From NCBI GenBank assembly GCA_014529385.2, contig CM043969.1:70439176-70503175 (forward strand): a DNA stretch of 64,000 nt, given 5' to 3'. The notes under the pieces are model-generated. The model worked only from the letters and a program-made list of their open reading frames with translations. It did not search any database and was not told the origin of the DNA. Shown here piece after piece: positions 56,790 through 64,000 of this stretch. Source of the DNA: Adiantum capillus-veneris (taxonomy: Eukaryota > Streptophyta > Polypodiopsida > Polypodiales > Pteridaceae). Numbering within the stretch: position 1 is the first letter of the stretch; each line of letters begins with the position of its first letter. A program made the position numbers and the translations under genes.

Positions 56790-57260
56790 GAGCTTTTGAC
56801 GACATTGAGGACGACTCTTTCACCTTTGGAACCACTTTTGACAGAAAAAGGAATCACTTGTTTCAGGGATTGAAGTATGACAACGTGGAACGAAGAAAGA
56901 TTAAGAAAGAATTCAAGGACGATGACTGAAGTGTAAATTTTGACTTTTTTTGGGCCATAAGGATACGGCCTTGTATTTTATTCGGCAGTTTGAAACTGCT
57001 TTCTCTAGAGGCAACTTCATAGAAACCCCCAAGGTTCAAAGGATGGCATCCCACCTCAAAGGGAATGCACAGACATGGTGGCCTATGCTTCTATTGTACA
57101 AAAAAGCATCTTGAAATTTGGTCAAGTTTAAAAAGTTGTTTTCATCTATATGGTGGACAGCCTAGTTTTAGGCTGATGTTTTTATGGCAATGGAATCAAC
57201 TTAGGAAGAAAGAAGAAGATTCCTTTCAACCTAAGTGTACAGTAGCAGGTGAGATCTTTT
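56790..57260 (+). pseudogene. gag: Gypsy gag scrap (G1-like)
   Basis: DIEDDSFTFGTTFDRK at about 56800, then RQFETAFSRGNFIETPKVQR and ASHLKGNAQTWWPMLLLYKK (about 56980-57110), matching the G1 gag motifs FNIAFSRGHYSE and FFKGNARTWW. Stops follow, and no neighbouring pol was found. Confidence 0.6.
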
Positions 57261-57528
57261 AACGTGACTCAGTAATCTAGTTTTTGCCTTCTTCAATATT
57301 TGAATTCATTTCTTTTTAACATTTAAAATATTTTTTAAAATCTTAAACAATCTCAAAAAAAGAATGATTGCATGTTAGTACTACAGGTTTCTTTTGGCAA
57401 GTAGCCAGATAGACAAAATGTAAACACAAAGACCAGACTGATTCTTTCAAAATAATCTCTTGAAAGATAAAGTATATATTTGAGGTAGTACATCGTTGGA
57501 TTGGGTAGTTACAAAATCATGTTGTTAA

Positions 57529-58864
57529 CACTAGTTTGGTAACCTACTAGGACATAAAAGTGTCGATTTAGGGTTTTGGAAAAAAAATCAATACTCATAG
57601 TATATGTGTGAATTTTCAAAAATCCTTACAGGAGCTTCAAGCTTAGAACCCATTTCAATTTTGAAAAATAAAAAAAATGCCTATCTCTTGATTTCTTGGT
57701 CATGCAAAGCTTCCAAAGCCAAGGTAGAGCTGCATTTTACAAAAAACAACATACTTTCACGATCACCGTCATGGTACACCATATATAAAATTGTTCATGC
57801 TACTAACCTATTTTTCCCATGAACTTCAGTGGGTTCCTAGTCTTAGTATATGGCTGCTATAGCCACAAAAAATCTTAAACTATACGTAGCATTAGATACA
57901 AAAAAGTGGAATTTTTTGCATTTTGCTGACTTATCCTTCATGTTCGCTTACCCACACCCATATTCTACACTATGTAACATGTCCATTTCTATAGCTTGGT
58001 ACTTCACCCTCATATTGACACCCAAAAACTATCAAAGACATGCAAAATTTTCTTATTATGATCATTCATGACACAATCACAAGACACAAAAAATACGAGA
58101 ATGAAGACATTGGGTTCTACATTATGACCATTGTAGCCTCCTTGAAAACTAGCTATTTATACCCAAATTGGTTTGTATGCTTAGATATGGACCTAAGCTA
58201 CAAGTAGACAATGTTCATTGAATGTAATGACCAATATTGAACATAATACATTTTTGATGCAAAATGAGTGCGATTTTGGTAAAGTGGAATTATCTTTCCA
58301 ACTTCGTATTTTTAGCTCTTTGGGGTATTAGGTTCTTCAAAACTCATGAAAGAAGCCTTACATAGTTGAGAGACTATATTCACAATCAAAACTACCTTTG
58401 TATATCATAAACATATCCAAAATATTCATGAAAGTGCACAATTTCTCTTTAAATCCGCCTGGTGAAATTTTGATAGTTAGGCAATAACTTTGAATATATA
58501 TGCTTTCCATGTCTTAGAAGCATTAGAAAACCTTTAGAATAGCAAAGACTAATTATGAAGCACCCTAGAATCCACTTAGAGGCATTCTAGGATGGCCTAT
58601 GGCCAATTTTATAGAAGATGGTAAAAAAAGACACACGTTTTTTGGACAGTTTAAGTTGGAAAATCCTTGTTAAACACATTGTTAGAGAAAAAATCAATAG
58701 CCCAAAAAAAAATCCAAGTTTTTTCAGCTCATAAGCTATCTTTATGAATATCAAAACATTCAAAAACCAAACTAGCATCTCCTACAATAATTCTTGGAAA
58801 TTGCTTGGTTAACTAGACATAGAAGTGTCCAAGGACATAAAAATGTCATCTTACCAATCTAGTG
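57529..58864. mobile_element. PB2: second TTAA-flanked non-autonomous transposon
   Basis: 1336 bp, flanked by TTAA (57525-57528 and 58865-58868). Left end CACTAGTTTGGTAAC; right end reverse-complemented CACTAGATTGGTAAG (13 of 15 match). Interior homologous to PB1 (for example TCTTGGTCA near the left and AAGTTTTTTCAGCTCATAAG near the right) but diverged. It has no transposase. Confidence 0.65.
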
Positions 58865-58937
58865 TTAAAGCACTGCCCTATAGGATAGAAACATGCCAAA
58901 CTGATTTTGGAGTGATATAACTTTTCTAATTTTGTAG

Positions 58938-61521
58938 CTAGATGAAGTGACCATAATATATGAGGGCATAATATGTGAGGGCATAAAGACGTGAATTGAA
59001 AAAAAAAACTTGTTTATAAGGTGGAACTGAATTTTTTTTTGCCTGAAGGATTTTCCTCTTTCTTTTAAGCTTCTTCATCTTATGCTTTTGGGCTAAGGCA
59101 TGGAAAAGTTGGTCAATTGCAATGGCTTCAAGTACATTCCTTGGAGGGATCCTTGCTCCCAAAGTATTGAACACAACCTGACCTCAAAAAGGTGGTGGTG
59201 TGCTTCCCAATTATTCCTAGAAAGATTTGCTTGACAGGCGTCAAGCTCTTCATTGCGTTGCTGCCTCCTTCTCTGCTAAGGCTTGTTGCCATGTTTTTTC
59301 TTTTTCTAACTGCTTATCCTCCTTTGATTTGGCAACCTCTTCTTTATTAGTGTTCTTTAATTTCATACTTTCAATATACTGAGTGGATGTAAGTATCAAA
59401 TTGTTCGTGTAATCAACAAAAGCTTCTCTACTAGCTTGCCTCACACATACTTCTAACATTGGAGCCCGAAGAAGATCAATGATCTTATTGCTCGCTGTAA
59501 TGTTCTCTCTTTATCATTTGAAATGGGAGGGATATTTTCATTTGAAAACTCACTTGTTTGGTTCAAACCTTGGGATTGCATCACAGCTGAAGAATCCCTT
59601 CCTTGGTGCTGATTGGAATGTTTCCTGTGAGTTGGTGGATGTAATGACAATTGTGCAGGACTTTGTTGACATCTGACTTCCTTTTCTTCATTGGTTGTTG
59701 TGAACACATAAGATTCTATTAATATTTCATTAGGTCCATCTAAGATGTCCACATAATCTGAAATTTCGTTGCTTCCATCAAATTTGTGAAGCTCATCCCA
59801 TTGGATGCTACATTGTGTTGAGCTGCCAGACTATTTAGAGCTAGAGTTGCCTCATCTTCTATGACTGCATCCATTGGTGTTTTTGGAACTTGGAAAATGT
59901 CTTCATCTAGTGTAGGTGTTGTCTCTTCCACAATGTGGATGTAATTACATGGCATTCTATCAAATTTCATTGCGGTTGGATTAAGTGGTCATATTCTCGT
60001 TGCTCGGAAGCTTGCCTTGACGCTTTCCTCAGCAATAAGGGATGAGCACATAACCTTTGCTACAATCGAGGCTCTCTCAAATTTTCTAGCTTGGCTTGAA
60101 GCTATTTTTTGCTTCCATATATCCCCTTCCTTTTGGAATTGAACCTTGAGAGAATTGAAGACAGACACTTAAAGGGGTTAGAGCTTGTGTGATGTATAGG
60201 CTGGTAAAGTGACGATAACAATACTTGTGTCGTATGATTTAGCTAACACTTCTAGCGAGACATGACTTCCATGGACATCAAGTATAAGAAGATGTATGTT
60301 GTCTTTACCTATTTTTTTTCTCAATGGCCTTTTTGTAGCGTTGTAGCCATGCTTGAAAAATCTCCCTTGTCATCCACACCTTCTTTTGAACATCCATTGT
60401 AGTTCCCTCTTCACAGTCTTGGATGTAATTGCTCGCTATCCGGCTGCCTTTGAAAATATAGTATCATGGAATTTCTTGCTATGCTACATTGACACAATAC
60501 AATATTGTCATCCATTCACGGGAGTTGCATGTTATACCATAGATAGCCTTGGCTCCTTTTGCAGCTAATACCTTCATGCCCTTGTCCCTTAAACCTTGGA
60601 AACATGTTTCATTTGCATTCCAAATATTGGAGGGTGGATAGTTGTGTAATGTATATAATTGTTGAAGGTTTTCATGTAGCTATTTGAAAATCTTGGGTCT
60701 AATTTGGATTTCTCTAGACTAATCTAAGCTTTATAAACTCTAAAAACAAGGTGTGGGTGTCTCTTTCAAAAGGCCTCCCACCAACTCTTTCCTGGGATAC
60801 CATTGGAGAAGAGAGTATTCCTTGTTTGACACATTTGAAACTCTAAAAACCATGTTTGGGTGTCTCTTTTGAAAGGCCCCCCACCACCTCTTTCTCGGGA
60901 TACCAGTGGAGAACATAGTATGCCTTGTTTGACACATTTCTGCAACCTTAAGCTTCACATCTATAACAAAGACACCATGTCGTGAGTCACACTTCATGAA
61001 AATCCATTGTAGTAATGCATGCTCTTCCTGTGGTTGTTAAGGCGGTTGTTGGCCCTTTCTTCTTTTTTTGGGTCCTTCTTTCTTCCCAATTAGCAATCGT
61101 TGCTCGATTCATGCCAAATTGGAGAGCACTTATATAGGTCATCTTCTCTAGCTTGAAGAGATTTTGCCATAGCATGTTCTGTCCAAGCTAGTTGAGTACG
61201 TTTTTTTCTTGTTTCTTTGGTTTTCTTACAGAATCTGCTGCTATATTGCACACAAAATGGTCTTCAGGTAGAGGTTAAATTGGTGTGGCACGTGAAGGCA
61301 ACTTTGGTTTTGTGAACAAAGGCTTGGCGTGTAGAAGCAATGGAGGGTTTCTTTGCGATCGTATGCTTTGGCTACTTTTGTTGAGTGTGTTCACCACAAA
61401 CCTACTCTTCATATGCTGGCTTCCTGTAATGGGCTTTTGTACCTTGCTGCTGCTGGCCATTTCACTTCTCCTAGGTGTTAACCTTTCCCTCCTCTTTCCC
61501 ATAGTATTTTTGCAAGCATGA
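58938..61521 (-). pseudogene. pogo/Tigger-like (DDE_1) transposase relic
   Basis: Reading leftwards: a basic N-terminus (about 61502-61275); a helix-turn-helix region (about 61175: KMTYISALQFGMNRATIANW); a CENP-B/Tc5-type DNA-binding region (about 60950-60850: FSTGIPRKRWWGAFQKRHPN); then the DDE_1 nuclease: IWNANETCFQGLRDKG near 60620, LLILDVHGSHVSLEVL near 60280 and HKL-stop-PL-stop-VSVF near 60160. The expected catalytic aspartates are asparagine, aspartate and a stop. The C-terminal part (59970-58938) is helical and lysine-rich (TSTQYIESMKLKNTNKEE). Terminal repeats were not found. Confidence 0.65.
60738..60943. repeat. 103-bp tandem duplication in the pogo-like relic
   Basis: CTCTAAAAAC begins each unit (60738 and 60841); both contain CATTTG/CTC-flanked CCTCCCACCA(A/C)CTCTTTC-like sequence. 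It duplicates part of the DNA-binding region. Confidence 0.8.
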
Positions 61522-62640
61522 ACATAAAAAAGTAAGTGAATGTGACCTATTGTTTATTTTCATGGATTAAAGATCATTGTTGTATATAAATGAGAAATTT
61601 ACTTACATGCAACAAGTACTTAATTTTGTTTGTCATTGAAGAGGTGAACGTACTCTTTCATTGAAAATGTCTTCTTGGGGATGTGCTCTACTATCTTCAG
61701 TGATTGAGTTGTGCGCTTGAAGTGGTTGAGGATGAAGTCTTACAGCTAGTAAATGTTCTTTTTGGGGAGCAATACAAAGCAAGGCGGGCATGACATGCAC
61801 TCTGCTGCAACAACATACTCTACCACCATGTTTATGTACCAAAAGCTCACTGCATAATACACTCACAATGGGCAGGAGATTCCATGATAAGAATATAGCA
61901 TTTCTATATTGTATTATGTTTATGATGGAATATCTGCTTGCTTAAGGCTATGAAGGTAGAAGGCTATTTGTTTGATGTTCCTTATGGAGTCTCTGCTTGC
62001 TCAAGACTATGAGGGTTGATGGCTATGGTTGCAATTTGTATGAATGCAGATGGTAGAGGAAAATGATTTTTTGGCTTCTTAGTCCAATTATATGCATTGC
62101 CTTAATGTAGACCTCTTTAAGCAAAGAGGCCCTGAATAATCTCAACCATCATATTAACAATGAATCTAATGCATTTGTCTGTATCTAGTTGAATATGAAT
62201 ACATGAGTTTGATTAATGGAGTCTGTGACTTGGTCTATGACATGTTGTTAGTTTAAATGTCGTGTCTAAGATCTTACTTATGCCTACACCTCTTCTTTAA
62301 TATAGGCAACTTCCATGATTACGGAGAGTGTTTTGCGTGCTATGATGAGCAATTGTGGATCTTAAACAAAAGAGGAGCACTGTTATTGAAAGAGAAGTTG
62401 CATGGGCATCTTGTGTGTCAATTCAAAAGCCTCTCAAAAGATTTTGGGTTACCAAACACGTGTGATATGGGTGATAGCTAGGAGATGGCACGTCCCTTTT
62501 CTTTTTTTAAGCTCCACATTGGAAAAGTTGCATATTTCTGAAGCGTTTGTTAATTTTTACAAGGAAATTTTTGTCTCCTAAAGCTTCCTCTTTTTTGGCC
62601 CCTCTACCCTAGTAGTTGAGCAGTGTGAGTGACACTAAGT
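61522..62640. other. Unassigned DNA
   Basis: An open frame at 61633-61866 (minus) may be more of the pogo-like N-terminus; a frame at 62257-62481 (plus, 74 codons) has no known motif. A degenerate direct repeat (TGGA(A/G)T(A/C)TCTGCTTGCT) lies at about 61925-62010. Confidence 0.3.
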
Positions 62641-62947
62641 CTATGGTCACGTAAGGCTTAGTTAACAGTTATAGATAACTAAGCCAAATATGCCAGACAG
62701 AGCATTAAATGAATAACTAAGCCTGTTGTATGGTAACACAAAGCTTATTTATTCATTCAACTTCCCAACTATGCTTTAAACCTCACAAAACCATGTCAAA
62801 ATTGCCATAGTTACAAAGGGTAAGCATAGTTATTCATTTAATGCTCTTCTTTGGGTGTGATCAAAATTAGCATAGTTACAAAGGGTAAGCATAGTTATTC
62901 ATTTAGTGCTCTCCTTTGGCCGATAACTAAGCATTGTGTGACCATAG
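62641..62947. mobile_element. MITE-like element M1
   Basis: 307 bp with 24-bp inverted ends (62641-62664 and 62924-62947; 21 of 24 match by eye), outermost CTATGGTCAC. The interior contains a 65-bp direct duplication (units starting TCAAAATT at 62796 and 62861) with CATAGTTATTCATTTA. No coding capacity. Confidence 0.65.
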
Positions 62948-63475
<528 letters not shown>

Positions 63476-63689
63476 ATGGTCAAACGAGGCATAGTTATCA
63501 GTTATTTTATAGATAATTATGCCTCAACATTCATGCAAGGAATTTTGCAAGGCTCAGTTCTATGATGCACACAAAGTTTGTAACTATGCCAAAATTGGCA
63601 TAGTAGCTTCCGTAACCGGCTTGAAGCCTTTAATGAAGCAAAAGACTGCCGTATTCAAAATTCAACAGCCTGTAGTCTACTTAGTCCAT

Positions 63690-63727
<38 letters not shown>

Positions 63728-63836
63728 CGGCTGTTGGTGTGCACTTGCTGATTTTAACCTCCACCTATGTAAGTTACTTGTAGAAGCTTAGTTTTGCATA
63801 GTTATTCTAATGGATAACTATGCAGTATTTGACCAT
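63476..63836. mobile_element. MITE-like element M2
   Basis: 361 bp with 24-bp inverted ends (63476-63499 and 63813-63836; 20 of 24 match), outermost ATGGTCAAA, with the inner part GCATAGTTATC shared with M1 (GCTTAGTTA). It contains a CT microsatellite (63693-63725). The remainder to 64000 holds nothing recognisable. Confidence 0.62.
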
Positions 63837-64000
63837 GCCATGGATGCAACCTAAACCCAAGGATCCTCATTTGTTACCCATTTATTTATTTTGGACAATC
63901 TTAAGCATTTAGAGTAGGATTTGTTATTTCACATATTTAGACTATGGTTCCTAATCATGCTAAGTGTGCCAAATGTATGACACAAATTCTACCAAATTCA

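Overview
The window looks like plant nuclear DNA dominated by decayed transposable elements. Only one gene has the look of a host gene: a PLS-class pentatricopeptide-repeat (PPR) protein at 43497-45452 on the + strand. The plant assignment rests on that PPR, on chromodomain-bearing Ty3/gypsy elements, on Ty1/copia elements primed by initiator-tRNA-Met, and on a plant-type pararetrovirus relic. The wording of the PPR repeats (tracts like GxELHAEIER) and the many long microsatellites remind me of homosporous ferns. That is an inference from memory, not something the sequence proves.

Layout. 1-1575: end of a hAT DNA transposon that seems to interrupt Ty3/gypsy element G1 (minus, 1576-4326). 4374-26140: a four-deep nest. 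The gag of gypsy G4 (+) is split by gypsy G3 (+, 4849-24926). G3 is split by copia A (minus, 7476-20217). Copia A is split by gypsy G2 (minus, 8988-17991). Each of the three insertions has readable LTR ends and a 5-bp target duplication (two of them with one mismatch). 26141-34340: leader-like or LTR-like unassigned DNA, interrupted by copia B (minus, 28326-33694), which carries three LTRs. 34341-39929: copia C (+), interrupted by a TTAA-flanked non-autonomous DNA transposon, PB1 (35607-36938). 39930-40720: gypsy gag-protease fragment (minus). 41144-about 42460: an orphan LTR related to the G2 LTR. 42461-46936: the only stretch largely free of recognisable elements, holding the PPR gene. 46942-53082: gypsy GD (minus), the youngest element, with two 250-bp LTRs that differ at two positions by eye.

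53083-55600: a pararetrovirus (Caulimoviridae-like) reverse transcriptase-RNase H relic flanked by copies of a palindrome-bearing repeat. 56790-57260: gypsy gag scrap. 57529-58864: second TTAA-flanked element, PB2. 58938-61521: pogo/Tigger-like transposase relic (minus). 62641-63836: two short TIR elements and long AT/CA/CT microsatellites.

None of the element proteins is open from end to end. The retroelements are broken by stops, frameshifts and deletions; where a relative allows comparison, many stops fit C-to-T or G-to-A change, as expected from methylated, silenced DNA. Gene function in this window therefore comes down to the PPR protein, probably an organelle RNA-binding factor. The rest is a record of successive insertions. 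All comparisons were made by reading; divergence figures are counts by eye.
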